Source of the DNA: Limisphaera sp049537155
GTDB lineage: Bacteria; Verrucomicrobiota; Verrucomicrobiia; Limisphaerales; Limisphaeraceae
Length of the DNA stretch: 64,000 bases
Direction: 5' to 3'
NCBI RefSeq assembly: GCF_049537155.1
Contig: NZ_JBMVQZ010000003.1
Coordinates: 248,001 to 312,000, forward strand
The notes under the pieces are model-generated. The model worked only from the letters and a program-made list of their open reading frames with translations. It searched no databases and was not told where the DNA came from. Of this stretch, positions 18,970-28,616 are shown one piece after another. Positions within the stretch are counted from its first letter, which is position 1, and every line of letters begins with the position of its first letter. Both the position numbers and the translations under genes were made by a program.

Positions 18970-20728
18970 CCGGCCTCCCGAACACCGCCCTTGTGCACGC
19001 CGGCCCACTCCACAACCTGACGGGCATTCATACCGCCCGGGAGAGCCTCATCACGGCGGTTCCCTGGGCTCCCGAACGAGGTCCCGATCGAACCGATAGA
19101 ACTTGCCCTGCACCGTAGCAAAACCCCGCTTCGACCAGTCGCGGCTGACGACCGGACTCGATAACATTGCAGAGTGTCCGCCGGCTTTGCGCTCTCTCCA
19201 CCAGCTGATGCGCGTTCGCACCCTCCCCCTCACAACCTCGGGCGGACTTGCCCGGGCTCCCGTTCCGAGGGCTGCCGTGTCTGCATGGGAGGGCCCAACG
19301 CGGTGGTCCGGAATTCCGTACCGACGCAAGACCGGAGCCGGCGCCGGGCGAACCCCGCCGGCTGGCGCGGCTCTGCGGTGCCAGTCGTTCGCGATCCGCG
19401 GCGACACGGGTCCAACCCCCGAATCACCCACGGGCGCACAGCAAGAGAACCCGATCTGCTGGCGGCGCGCAGCCCGATGCACGCGCCCCGGCCTTTGACG
19501 TGACTCTCCCTACAACCCTACAGATGGCCTGTTTCGTCATCCGGTTTCGGCCGCTTGGCTCGCCGGCTCGCCAAGACACGCAATTTCATGCAAACCCCCC
19601 CGTCCGCGAACGGCCCGGCCAACAGCCGTCTTCGAGGTCGTTGGCTCCCGGTGTTTCCCGCGCGCCCGGCACAAGCCCCGCCGCCCCACCGACTGCCGAT
19701 TCCCAGCCCGCGGGCCTCAACAGGGCAACCGTCGAAAACCGAACCGTGACAGGCTTGCTGCATGAACCTGGCCGAGCCAACGCGGGTGCCATCGCACGGA
19801 AGGATCGAGAAAGTCGTTTCGCAGGCACGCCGTGATGCGCCGGTTTCGAAGCCGCCGGTCAGGCGCCAAGGAGTGTCCCTCCGCCGGATTGCGGATTCGC
19901 GGAATTCCGTTTCCAACGGCTCGCGGCCCCCTGCGGTTCCTCGTCACGTCCCGCCCGCAGACACGCTGCAACCCACCCGGCTTTTCCGAGGGCTGTGTCC
20001 GCCCTTCGAAGTCCGCGGATTTCACCCGCTCAGGCTGGTCCATTCATAGGACGAACGTGGCGCATCTTCGGCACTTCACCCGCCGCAATGGAAAGCTCCC
20101 GGGGCAAGCCCCACAGTCAGAGGCCGGGGATTTGTAGCCGCCGCGAAAGAGAACCGTCGAAACTGATCAGCGCCCAGCCTTCATCCCCGAGAACGGTGTG
20201 CGCGGGGAGCAGGAGGCTCGAAAGCTCGCCAAAGATCGCCTTGGGCCTTGAAGGAAACGGCGCGGTGAGGTCGGCGGATCGGACTGCTGAGCAAACCTGC
20301 GGTGGGATACGAATCGCCCCGGCTTATTCGCCACGGCCAAGCTTTCGGGCGCCGGCTCTTTTTTTCGGGTCATCGTTTCCCGGCAAGCGGTGCTGCAGGC
20401 ATCACCCGTGCATCTGAGGAGGCTCAATCTGGAGTTGTCGGCGGACACCCTTTCCCGGCCCCCCGCTTCGGACAGCCCGTTTCTCCGATGAGCTGGTTCC
20501 CCGCTGCCGTCCTTCAAAACGATGGCATCGGCCCGTCCGCAAACGTCGAAAGGCCCTGCTGAGAACACCGCAACCAGCAACCCTCGAGAGGTCTGACCGG
20601 ATTTGCCGTCGCTTGATTTGTGGAGAGCCCGGGCACGACCGGTCGGAGTCGTACGTTTGACCGGTACCGTGGTTCCTTTCACGCGAAGCGCCAGTGCCTG
20701 TGCCCGGGGTGTGCCAGGGTGTGCCAAA
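18970..20728. other. long gene-free spacer
   Basis: About 1.75 kb, the longest empty stretch in the window. Frames on both strands overlap and lack start signals, motifs and codon structure. No RNase P, tmRNA or rRNA signature seen. It may hold decayed coding sequence that I cannot recognise. Confidence 0.55.
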
Positions 20729-20764
20729 CAAAAAGGCCGCACAGCGTTTGCCGTGCGGCCTTGA
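20729..20764 (-). terminator. intrinsic terminator after minus-strand PEP-CTERM gene
   Basis: Perfect 10-bp inverted repeat AAGGCCGCAC (20733-20742) and GTGCGGCCTT (20753-20762) with a 10-nt loop. Read on the minus strand the stem is followed by a T-rich stretch. It lies 19 bp beyond the stop of the minus-strand gene. Confidence 0.85.
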
Positions 20765-20781
20765 AAACGGCGGTCAGGCGA

Positions 20782-21420
20782 TTACTTCCGGCGGAAGACC
20801 ATCAGCCCGAGCGCGCCCAGACCGAGCAGGGCCAGCGTGCCCGGCTCGGGGACATAGTAGATGTTGAAGCTCTGCAGACCCACCAAGTTGGGCGGGGTGT
20901 TAAACGTGCCGCCGATCGCTGCAACGTTGAACAACGCCGACTTGCCAGCAGCGATTTGACCACTGAGCCAAAGTGCTTCAGCCTGCGCCCAAGTAGTCAC
21001 CGTACCCCCCAAATTGTCCCACACACGCAACTGCACCGTAGCGGCAGGAGCATCCGGAGCCACGTTCGGCAGAGTAGCAGTCGTGGGGACGACAAATCCA
21101 GCTGCTGCACCCGTACGGAAGGTGGTCGTTGGCGTTGCGGGTTGCAAGCTCGACTCTGGCTGGTTGTTGCCCGGAGCGGCAAACAGCTGCGCCGTAAAAC
21201 CGGAGCCGGCCAACAGCGGCCTGCCACCATAGTCAGCCGACCCCGCAGGAAGGCCACTGCTCGTATTACCGATGATGCTGACGGTGTCGTTCGGGCCTAG
21301 AGGTCCGTAGATCGGCGCAATCACAACACCTGCAACTCGGTTGTTGAATGTGATGGTGCCCTGCGCCAGAGCTCCCACGGCAAACACCGTGGCCAATGCG
21401 ACTACAGCTGTGGTTTTCAT
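20782..21420 (-). CDS. PEP-CTERM sorting domain protein
   Basis: The 212-residue protein has a signal peptide (MKTTAVVALATVFAVGALAQ) and a C-terminal YVPEPGTLALLGLGALGLMVF followed by RRK, the exosortase sorting signal. The middle is Ala/Thr/Gly/Asn-rich (GTITFNNRVAGVV, then repeated small residues), a type common among Verrucomicrobiota secreted proteins of unknown role. It lies 53 bp downstream of another secreted protein gene in the same orientation and ends at a good terminator, so the two may be one unit. Codon use is visibly less GC-rich than the flanks. Confidence 0.85.
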   Translation of the reverse strand: MKTTAVVALATVFAVGALAQGTITFNNRVAGVVIAPIYGPLGPNDTVSIIGNTSSGLPAGSADYGGRPLLAGSGFTAQLFAAPGNNQPESSLQPATPTTTFRTGAAAGFVVPTTATLPNVAPDAPAATVQLRVWDNLGGTVTTWAQAEALWLSGQIAAGKSALFNVAAIGGTFNTPPNLVGLQSFNIYYVPEPGTLALLGLGALGLMVFRRK

Positions 21421-21473
21421 AGTCAGAGTGCTCGTCTAGCTAGCCAACTGAGGTTTCAAGTACAATTGGTTCT

Positions 21474-22106
21474 TCACTGGACTGTAAAATTGCGCACCCA
21501 CGTAGCAGGCGCAGATTTCCGGCTAAAGAAAGCCTCGCCAACACCCAAGTTGGGTTCAGCAGGCAGCCAGCCTTGCTCCAGTTCGTCGTACGTCGCGCCT
21601 ACGTAGGAGCCACCCCGATAAACGAACACTTGGTCGCCGTCGGCCGCGGGGAAAGCAAGCTGGGTAAGCGTGCCTGCCTGCGGAACCATGGAGCTTCGCA
21701 CAGAGAAGCCAGCAGGAACAGGGTTGGTGAGAGATCCCTGAAGCACTTCTCCAACAAAGGTAATGGTCAATGCGTTGGCAGTGTTGTTTCTAACGAACCC
21801 ACCTTCGCCAGGGTTGAGAGACACGTTCCCATTGGGCAGCCATCCACCCTCCAGCTCATCGTAAGTGTAGGTGTCCCAGCCTGTGCCGCTAAACTTAAAG
21901 AACTGTGTGCCGTCAGGTGCACTCGGGATCAATGAGCCGAGTGTGTTGTTGGTCGTATTCAACTGATTCGCGATCAGCGCGAAGCTGTTCGGCGGAATCG
22001 TGATGTTGTAGTACCCCACCACGTTGAGGGAGTACACGTTTTGCGCCATCGAGGCGGCGAGACCTGCTGCGAAGGCCGCAGCTGCCAGTAGTGCTTTGGT
22101 TCTCAT
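21474..22106 (-). CDS. secreted 'NVVGYYN' repeat protein of Verrucomicrobiota type
   Basis: The 210-residue protein has a signal peptide (about 1-21) followed by QNVYSLNVVGYYNITIPPNSFALIANQL, a start typical of a large family of secreted proteins in Verrucomicrobiota and Planctomycetes. Two copies of a TYDELE.GWLP motif (near 80-92 and 168-180) point to an internal duplication; each copy is followed by a GEGGF/GEAFF segment. No catalytic motif is seen. GAGGA lies 3 nt upstream of the ATG, a clear Shine-Dalgarno, and TTGACA (22174-22179, minus strand) could be a -35 box, though no good -10 follows. Function unknown, perhaps a surface or matrix protein. Confidence 0.8.
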   Translation of the reverse strand: MRTKALLAAAAFAAGLAASMAQNVYSLNVVGYYNITIPPNSFALIANQLNTTNNTLGSLIPSAPDGTQFFKFSGTGWDTYTYDELEGGWLPNGNVSLNPGEGGFVRNNTANALTITFVGEVLQGSLTNPVPAGFSVRSSMVPQAGTLTQLAFPAADGDQVFVYRGGSYVGATYDELEQGWLPAEPNLGVGEAFFSRKSAPATWVRNFTVQ

Positions 22107-23394
22107 GGTCCTCTGTGCTGTTGTTGGTTTTCTCTACCGTGTGCGAGGCCACTTTCCCAGAGCGGCCCAAAACTGTCAATAGTTTTTCGGAAAAAATTTG
22201 AACGCCTCACCAGCCACGCCCGTCCGTTCCCATCCACCGGTCCCCTGACCGATCCCCATACAACGCCCGGCCCGCCCGCCCGGACAACGCACCTCCAAGC
22301 ATCCGCCGAATTGACCTCCTCCAGCCAGGGCTCACCGCGCCTGCCCTGTCGTCAACACGCTGATCACCAGCACCTTGCGAATTCAATCGCCACCTCCCTG
22401 TCCGCAACCTGAGCGCGACGTCCGACGCCACACCTGCACCCGCGCCATACAGCAGAAGGCATGCCATGTGCAGCAATTCGACAAGAATACAACCCAAACG
22501 TCAGGCGCCGACCGCACCCTGCCCGGCCGGATCCCGTGGGAAGTCCCGGGGGCCGGACGCATGGATGCGGATGCCGGCGCCAACTCTGCCAGCGTTCGTT
22601 TGCACTCCTTTTCCCGCATCGCCCCTGCCCAAACATCGCGAACCGCATGAACGGATGGGACGGACCCCCACCCCAACAAACTCCATTCGCACGTCACCGG
22701 CCATGGCCGGGGTTTCCAGCCGGTCAGGGACGCCAGGGGACCGCCGCGGTGCCGACGCAAAGGAAGTCGCTCCAGTGGCGGGGTTCCCAAGGGCGCCACC
22801 GTGTCGGAGCCCAATTTCGTCCGGCTTTGCGTCTTCTTCCATCCCGCGGCTGCGCCGGGCTGTGTCCCCTCCAAGCCGGCGATGCGAACGTACTCACCAT
22901 CCTGTCGCGGTCCTCAGGCCGACCCCCGAATTCCCGGACAAGTGCAAGGCACCTGTGCAAATCCGCCGGAGGCAAGCCGGGTCCGATCATCCGTCGTGCG
23001 CGGCCGGGCTTTTCCGTTCTGCTCGTCCCATGGCACGGCTTCTTCCAGTTGCTCTCTTTGTGCGGAGTGGCCCGGGCGACCTGGTTCGCGGCAGCAGTGG
23101 CGGTTTCTCCATCCATCCCTCCGGAGGCCAGCAAAACCCGCGGCTCTCCGCGCAATGGCATTCGCGGAGGCTCGACGGTTCCACGGTGAAGGCGTCTTCG
23201 CTCTACCGTCGTGGGTGGGCCGTGCTCAGTTCGTCCTGAATCGCAGCAGGCCGCTGTGGCCAGTGCAGGGAGCAGACGCGTGGATCGGGTTCGCACGCAT
23301 CCCCGGCGGTGGTTGCGCCGCCGTAAATGACGGGAGTGGCACCTGCACGGGAACAGGGCCCTCCGGCTTGCCGCTCGTGCTTGGGGTGGACAGA
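22107..23394. other. gene-poor spacer and upstream region of the sensor kinase
   Basis: About 1.3 kb. The kinase frame is technically open from 22801, but the translated part before 23395 shows no domain and no signal peptide. No other gene is recognised. An AT-rich patch (about 22165-22200) just upstream of the minus-strand secreted protein gene probably holds its promoter. Confidence 0.5.
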
Positions 23395-26300
23395 ATGCAA
23401 CCAGTGTTCCGCAGCAACGGACGATGCCAGGCCCGTGCCTGTCCAGGGGCAACCCAAGGAACCCCGTGGCTCGCAGTTCTGCTGTGCGTGCTGACGACCC
23501 TGGGCCGGATCCTGCCGTGGGCATGCGGGGAACCCGCCTATTTCTTCCAATGGTGGGGCACGGACGAAGGGCTGCCACAAAGTTCGGTGTCGGCCATTGT
23601 GCAGTCGCGCGACGGTTATTTGTGGTTGGGGACCTACGGCGGCCTGGTCCGTTTCGACGGGGTTCGGTTTGTGGCTTTCGACGCGAGCACCACGCCCGGG
23701 CTCTCCAGCAGCCGGGTCACAGCGCTTTACGAAGATCCGCAGGGGCGATTGTGGCTCGGGCACGAGAACGGATCGGCAACGGTGTACGAGTCGGGTCGGT
23801 TTCGACCGGTGCCCCTGCCGGAGTCCTGGGGCACGGGCAAGGTGTTGGCGATCGTGGCGGACGAAAGGGATCGGGTGTGGTTGGTGGATGAGGAAGGGGT
23901 GCTGTACAGCGTGAACGAGGGGCGGCGCCTGGTGCCGGAGAGCGGCCCCGGACGCGGGTTGGTCGCGGTAGCGCGGACGGACCGTGGCGAGGTATGGCTC
24001 GCCCGAAATGGCCGGCTTTCGGCGCTGCGCAACGGGCGGTTGGAACCCGAGGATTTCCATGAACCCGGCGCGGAAGGCTTTGTCCAAGGCATCTGTCCTG
24101 CGCGCCGAGGGGGGGTGTGGGTCTCTCGAAACGGGCGGGTGGGACGTTGGACGGGGACCGAATGGGCACAGGCGCCCGGTGAGGCGCCCTGGGGAGAGCA
24201 TGGCGTGCCGGTGATGTTGGAGCTGCAGGACGGCACCTTGGCGGCCGGAACGACCGAAGCCGGGTTGTTTCTCCTGCCGGTCGGGGATCCGCCGTTGCAC
24301 TTCACGCGGACGAACGGCCTGCCGCAGGACTGGGTGCGCTCGCTGTGTGAGGATCGTGAAGGGAATCTCTGGGTGGGCGTGGGAAGTGCGGGGCTGGTGG
24401 CGGTTCGCGCGGCCAAGGTCCGCACATTGACACCGCCGGACCGCTGGGAGGGCCGGCCAGTGCTCAGCGTCCTGTACGGCCGGGACGGTGCGTTGTGGAT
24501 GGGCACCGAGGGTGCGGGTCTTTACCGGTGGCACCAGGGGCAGTGGGACAGGTTCGGAAGCGAGGCGGGTCTGGCCAATCCCTTCATCTGGTCCCTGGCC
24601 GAGGACAGCCACGGCCGGTTGTGGGTGGGCACCTGGGGCGGCGGGGTGTTCGTGCGGGGCGCGGACGGGCGATTCGCGCCTCCACCCGGATTGACGAACC
24701 TGACCGTGCCGGTGCTGGCGATGTTGCGCGGGCAACGGGGCGAGATGTGGCTGGGGACCGGGGACGGCCTCCTGCGGTATCAGGATGGGCGCGTGCAACG
24801 CTTCGGCCGTGCGGAGGGACTGCGTTCGCCCGATGTGCGTGCCCTGTTGCAAGAGGGCGACGGAACGTTGTGGTTCGGGATGTCCGGAGGCGGGCTGGGA
24901 CGCTTGCGAGAAGGCCTTTTGGAACAGTGGCAGCGGAGGGACGGGTTGCCCAGCGACTACGTGCAGGCGTTGTGGCGGGATGAGCGGGGCGCACTCTGGC
25001 TCGGCACGGCCGGCGAAGGACTGGTCCGGTTCCTTGACGGGCGGTTCGCGCCCGTGGGGCCGCGGCAAGGGCTGCCGAACGGAGTCATTTGTCACATCAC
25101 GGCCGACGACCGTGGTGCGGTCTGGCTGTCGACCTTTGGCGGGTTGATCCGTGTGCCCCGGGGCGAGCTGGATCGCGTGGCCGGGGGCGGCGCCGGTCCC
25201 CTTCATGCAGTGGTCTTCGGCAAGGGCGAAGGCATGCCCACGCTGGAATGCTCCGGCGGCCTCCAACCGGCCGGGTGCCGGACACCCGACGGCCGGCTGT
25301 GGTTCGCCACGAGCAAGGGACTGGTGGGCGTGGACCCTTCCATGAACAAGACCAACCGCCAGCCCCCGCCCGTGATCATCGAAGAGGTCCGCCTCAACGG
25401 GACGCTCGTCGTACAGCAGCCCATTTCGACAGCGGCAGTGGTCCGGATCCCCCCCGGCCGACACCGAATCGAGTTCCGCTTCACAGGATTAAGTTTCACG
25501 GTCCCTGAAAAGGTGCGGTTCCGTTTCCGCCTGGAAGGTGTGGATCGGGAATGGACCGAGGGAGGGACCGAACGAAGTGCGGTTTACCAGTACCTGCCGC
25601 CGGGGCAGTACACCTTTCAGGTCACCGCCTGCAACAACGACGGAATCTGGAATCCGGTGGGCGCGCGCGTGGTTTTCGCAGTGGCGCCTTTCTTCTGGCA
25701 GACCTGGTGGTTCCGGCTGCTGGCAGGTCTGGGCGCGGCGGGCGCCGTGGCGGGCGGCGTGGCCGCCGGGGCCCGGGCCCGGATGCGACGCAAACTGGAG
25801 CGGCTGGAACGGCAACAGGCGCTGGAACGTGAACGAGCCCGCATCGCCAAGGACATGCACGACGAGCTGGGTGCGGGCCTGACGCGCATCACCCTGCTGA
25901 GTCAAACCGCACGTGGCGAGCCGGGAGACCCCGCAACGGTGGCACCCACATTGGACCGCATCTTCGACACCGCACGCGAACTGACCCGTGCACTCGATGA
26001 AATCGTATGGGCGGTGAATCCGCGCCACGACACATTGGACAGCCTGGCCACGTATCTCGGCCGATTCGCGCAGGAATACCTGGCGGCGGCGCGAATCCGT
26101 TGCCGGTTGGACGTACCGGTGGATCTGCCGGCCTGGCCGTTGACGGCCGAGGTGCGACACAACCTCTTCCTGGCCTTCAAGGAAGCGCTCCACAACGCGG
26201 TCAAGCACGCGGGAGCCGCCGAGGTCCGCGTGCGGCTGGAAACCTGTCCACAGGGATTCACGTTGCTGGTGGAAGACGACGGCTGCGGCTTCGACCCCGC

Positions 26301-26466
26301 CCCCCTGCAATCCCCCTCCACCGAACCGCTGCGGCGGCGGGGGCAAGGACTGCAGAACATGGGGCAACGGCTCGCCGACGTGGGCGGCCGTTGCGAAATC
26401 GAAAGTCGGCCCGGTGCCGGCACGCGGGTGCGCTTCAGGATTGATCGAGGCGGCGTGATCTTCTGA
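23395..26466 (+). CDS. two-component sensor: beta-propeller (reg_prop) histidine kinase
   Basis: The protein (1023 residues from the ATG at 23395) has an N-terminal export/anchor segment, then a long periplasmic region of about fourteen reg_prop repeats (DGYLWLGTYGGLVRFDG-type, about 40-660), a Y_Y_Y domain (about 690-760), one transmembrane helix (about 768-790) and a cytoplasmic HisKA_3-type kinase. The phospho-acceptor is H822 in AKDMHDELGAGL. The N box EALHNAVKH lies near 930, DDGCGF near 960 and GLQNMGQRL near 985. Such kinases sense glycans or other ligands in Bacteroidota and Verrucomicrobiota. Unlike classic hybrid systems there is no receiver or DNA-binding domain, and no response regulator is adjacent. 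The start is chosen because it precedes the hydrophobic segment. Confidence 0.88.
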   Translation: MQPVFRSNGRCQARACPGATQGTPWLAVLLCVLTTLGRILPWACGEPAYFFQWWGTDEGLPQSSVSAIVQSRDGYLWLGTYGGLVRFDGVRFVAFDASTTPGLSSSRVTALYEDPQGRLWLGHENGSATVYESGRFRPVPLPESWGTGKVLAIVADERDRVWLVDEEGVLYSVNEGRRLVPESGPGRGLVAVARTDRGEVWLARNGRLSALRNGRLEPEDFHEPGAEGFVQGICPARRGGVWVSRNGRVGRWTGTEWAQAPGEAPWGEHGVPVMLELQDGTLAAGTTEAGLFLLPVGDPPLHFTRTNGLPQDWVRSLCEDREGNLWVGVGSAGLVAVRAAKVRTLTPPDRWEGRPVLSVLYGRDGALWMGTEGAGLYRWHQGQWDRFGSEAGLANPFIWSLAEDSHGRLWVGTWGGGVFVRGADGRFAPPPGLTNLTVPVLAMLRGQRGEMWLGTGDGLLRYQDGRVQRFGRAEGLRSPDVRALLQEGDGTLWFGMSGGGLGRLREGLLEQWQRRDGLPSDYVQALWRDERGALWLGTAGEGLVRFLDGRFAPVGPRQGLPNGVICHITADDRGAVWLSTFGGLIRVPRGELDRVAGGGAGPLHAVVFGKGEGMPTLECSGGLQPAGCRTPDGRLWFATSKGLVGVDPSMNKTNRQPPPVIIEEVRLNGTLVVQQPISTAAVVRIPPGRHRIEFRFTGLSFTVPEKVRFRFRLEGVDREWTEGGTERSAVYQYLPPGQYTFQVTACNNDGIWNPVGARVVFAVAPFFWQTWWFRLLAGLGAAGAVAGGVAAGARARMRRKLERLERQQALERERARIAKDMHDELGAGLTRITLLSQTARGEPGDPATVAPTLDRIFDTARELTRALDEIVWAVNPRHDTLDSLATYLGRFAQEYLAAARIRCRLDVPVDLPAWPLTAEVRHNLFLAFKEALHNAVKHAGAAEVRVRLETCPQGFTLLVEDDGCGFDPAPLQSPSTEPLRRRGQGLQNMGQRLADVGGRCEIESRPGAGTRVRFRIDRGGVIF

Positions 26467-26646
26467 GTGTGCTTCTGTACCCGGCCCGGACGCGAACACG
26501 AAGTCCGGTTCTCCCCCGCCACGATGAAAGGCCCCCGGAAGGCACCCGGGTCAGTGGCTTCGAACACGGCCCCGGCTTTTCCGGGCGGCTCTACGGCCAT
26601 TCGAAGATTGACGGCCTGTGGGGGCTTGCCGAGTCTGGGGCGCACC

Positions 26647-28203
26647 ATGGGACGGATCGAGCGAGCGCTGATCTCGGTGTGGGACAAGACCGGTTTGGTT
26701 CCCTTTGCCCGAACGCTGGCAGAGGCGGGCATCGAGATTCTTTCCACCGGCGGAACGGCCCGCGTGCTGCGCGAGGCCGGGTTGCCGGTCGTGGAGTTGA
26801 GCGATTACACGGGCTTCCCGGAGATGCTCGACGGGCGGGTGAAGACCCTGCATCCCAAGGTCCACGGCGGCCTGCTGTTCGTGCGGGACAACCCGGAGCA
26901 TCAGGCCACGGTGGCCGCGCACGGCATTCGGCCCATTGACCTGGTGGTGGTCAACCTTTATCCGTTCGAGCAGACGGTGGCCCGGCCCGGCGTCACCTAC
27001 GAGGAGGCCATCGAGACCATTGACATCGGTGGCCCGGCGATGCTGCGCAGTGCGGCCAAGAACCACGCCAGCGTGACGGTGGTGGTGGACCCGGCCGATT
27101 ACCCGATCGTGGCCGAGCAGATCCGGCAGAACGGGCAAACCACACCGGAACTGCGCCGTCGGCTCGCCCGCAAGGTGTTCGAACGGACCGCCACCTACGA
27201 CGCCGCCATCCGCACGTGGTTGGCGCAGCAGGAGCCTGAAACGGACCCCGGGACCCGGCCGCCCGAGCACCTCTGGATCCACGCCCCGCGCGTGCAGCTG
27301 CTTCGGTACGGGGAAAACCCGCACCAAAGCGCGGCGGTGTACGGTCGCTTTGGCGAGTACTTCGCCCAGTTGCACGGTCGCGAGCTTTCCTACAACAACA
27401 TCCTGGATCTGACGGCCGCCGCGGCGTTGATGGCCGAATTCGCAGAGGACCCGCCCACGGTAGCGATCCTCAAGCACACCAATCCGTGCGGGGTGGGCCA
27501 GGGAGCCACCTTGCGCGAGGGATGGGAAAAGGCGTTTGCCACGGACCGCCAGGCGCCTTTCGGCGGGATCATCGCCGTCAACCGGACGCTGGACGGTGAC
27601 TGCGCCGCCGCCATCGCCGAGATCTTCAGCGAGGTGATCGTGGCTCCGGACTTTGCCGATGAGGCGCTCGAGATCCTGCAGCGCAAGAAGAACCTCCGAT
27701 TGGTCCGGCAGTTGAAACCGCAGCCGCCGGCACCGGAATGGGAGACCCGCAGCGTGGGGTTTGAGTCCTGGCTGCATCAGACGCGCGATCGCGTGCCCAC
27801 ACCGCCGTCCGGGGTGAAGGTGGTGACGCACCGGGCCCCGACCGAGACCGAATGGCGGGCCCTGCGTTTCGGTTGGCGTGTGGTCAAACATGTCAAATCG
27901 AATGCCATCGTGTATGCCGGCCCGGATCGGACGCTGGGAATTGGCGCCGGTCAGATGAGCCGGGTGGACGCCAGCCGCATTGCCGTTTGGAAGGCGCACG
28001 AGGCGGGGTTGTCGCTGGCCGGGAGTGTGGTATGCAGCGATGCGTTCTTCCCCTTCCCGGATGGCCTGATTGCGGCGGCCGACGCGGGGGCCACCGCCGC
28101 CATTCAACCCGGCGGATCGGTCAGGGACCCGGAGGTCATTGCTGCCGCCGACGCCCGCGGCATGGCGATGGTGTTCACAGGCGTCCGGCATTTCCGGCAC
28201 TGA
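26647..28203 (+). CDS. purH: bifunctional AICAR transformylase/IMP cyclohydrolase
   Basis: The 518-residue protein covers both domains. The cyclohydrolase domain has the opening ALISVWDKTGLVPFA, STGGTARVLREAG and TGFPEMLDGRVKTLHPKVHGG. The AICAR transformylase domain has LRYGENPHQ, K276-H277 in KHTNPCGVG, and SDAFFPFPDG near the end. It catalyses the last two steps of IMP synthesis in the cytosol. The frame is open upstream, but ATG 26647 gives the usual start MGRIERALISVWDK and family length. It follows the kinase gene by 180 bp and is probably separately expressed. No other pur genes are nearby. Confidence 0.95.
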   Translation: MGRIERALISVWDKTGLVPFARTLAEAGIEILSTGGTARVLREAGLPVVELSDYTGFPEMLDGRVKTLHPKVHGGLLFVRDNPEHQATVAAHGIRPIDLVVVNLYPFEQTVARPGVTYEEAIETIDIGGPAMLRSAAKNHASVTVVVDPADYPIVAEQIRQNGQTTPELRRRLARKVFERTATYDAAIRTWLAQQEPETDPGTRPPEHLWIHAPRVQLLRYGENPHQSAAVYGRFGEYFAQLHGRELSYNNILDLTAAAALMAEFAEDPPTVAILKHTNPCGVGQGATLREGWEKAFATDRQAPFGGIIAVNRTLDGDCAAAIAEIFSEVIVAPDFADEALEILQRKKNLRLVRQLKPQPPAPEWETRSVGFESWLHQTRDRVPTPPSGVKVVTHRAPTETEWRALRFGWRVVKHVKSNAIVYAGPDRTLGIGAGQMSRVDASRIAVWKAHEAGLSLAGSVVCSDAFFPFPDGLIAAADAGATAAIQPGGSVRDPEVIAAADARGMAMVFTGVRHFRH

Positions 28204-28223
28204 ACGGCCGGCGGATGCGGCGC

Positions 28224-28616
28224 TCAGCCTTCGGCCCGGTTCAACAGCCAGAGTTCAAGCGCCAAGGTCCCCACGATCAGCGCCCAGCTCGCAGCTGTCG
28301 CAAGAACGCGGCGCCGGACCCGGAGCGGTGAAAGCTGGAACCGGACCCGCGCGCCGCCGAACGTCAGAATGTCACCGCTGGAGAGGCGGGCTTCCCGCAC
28401 CGACCGATCGTTGACCCACAACGGGGCCTCGCCCACCGCACGCACATGAATGCCGTCGCCCCGGACCCATTCGAAGCGGAGATGATGATCCCACACACCC
28501 GGCGCCTCCCATACAACACCGTTGCCGGGTGCCCGGCCGAGCGAGGCGGGAAACCGCCCGATCGTGATGCGGCGGTTGCGGATCGGGTCGCTCAGTCCCA
28601 GCAGTTCGATCATCAC
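28224..28616 (-). CDS. FHA domain protein with C-terminal membrane helix
   Basis: The 130-residue protein carries a forkhead-associated fold: ITIGRFPASLGRAPGNGVVW, then VSDHHLRFEW-like VWDHHLRFEW, and APLWVNDRSVREARLSSGDIL. It ends with one hydrophobic helix (about 106-125). FHA domains bind phosphothreonine peptides, so this is a membrane-tethered phospho-reader. Its start overlaps the 3' end of the upstream polysaccharide export lipoprotein by 4 nt (ATGA), which implies translational coupling and a role in the exopolysaccharide export locus. The canonical GR, S/H and N positions appear present, though the second motif has DHH rather than SRRH, so phospho-binding is likely but unproven. Confidence 0.8.
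   Translation of the reverse strand: MMIELLGLSDPIRNRRITIGRFPASLGRAPGNGVVWEAPGVWDHHLRFEWVRGDGIHVRAVGEAPLWVNDRSVREARLSSGDILTFGGARVRFQLSPLRVRRRVLATAASWALIVGTLALELWLLNRAEG

Noticed and set aside
22801..23394. N-terminal extension of the sensor kinase
   Set aside because: No signal peptide or domain; the ATG at 23395 directly precedes the hydrophobic segment.
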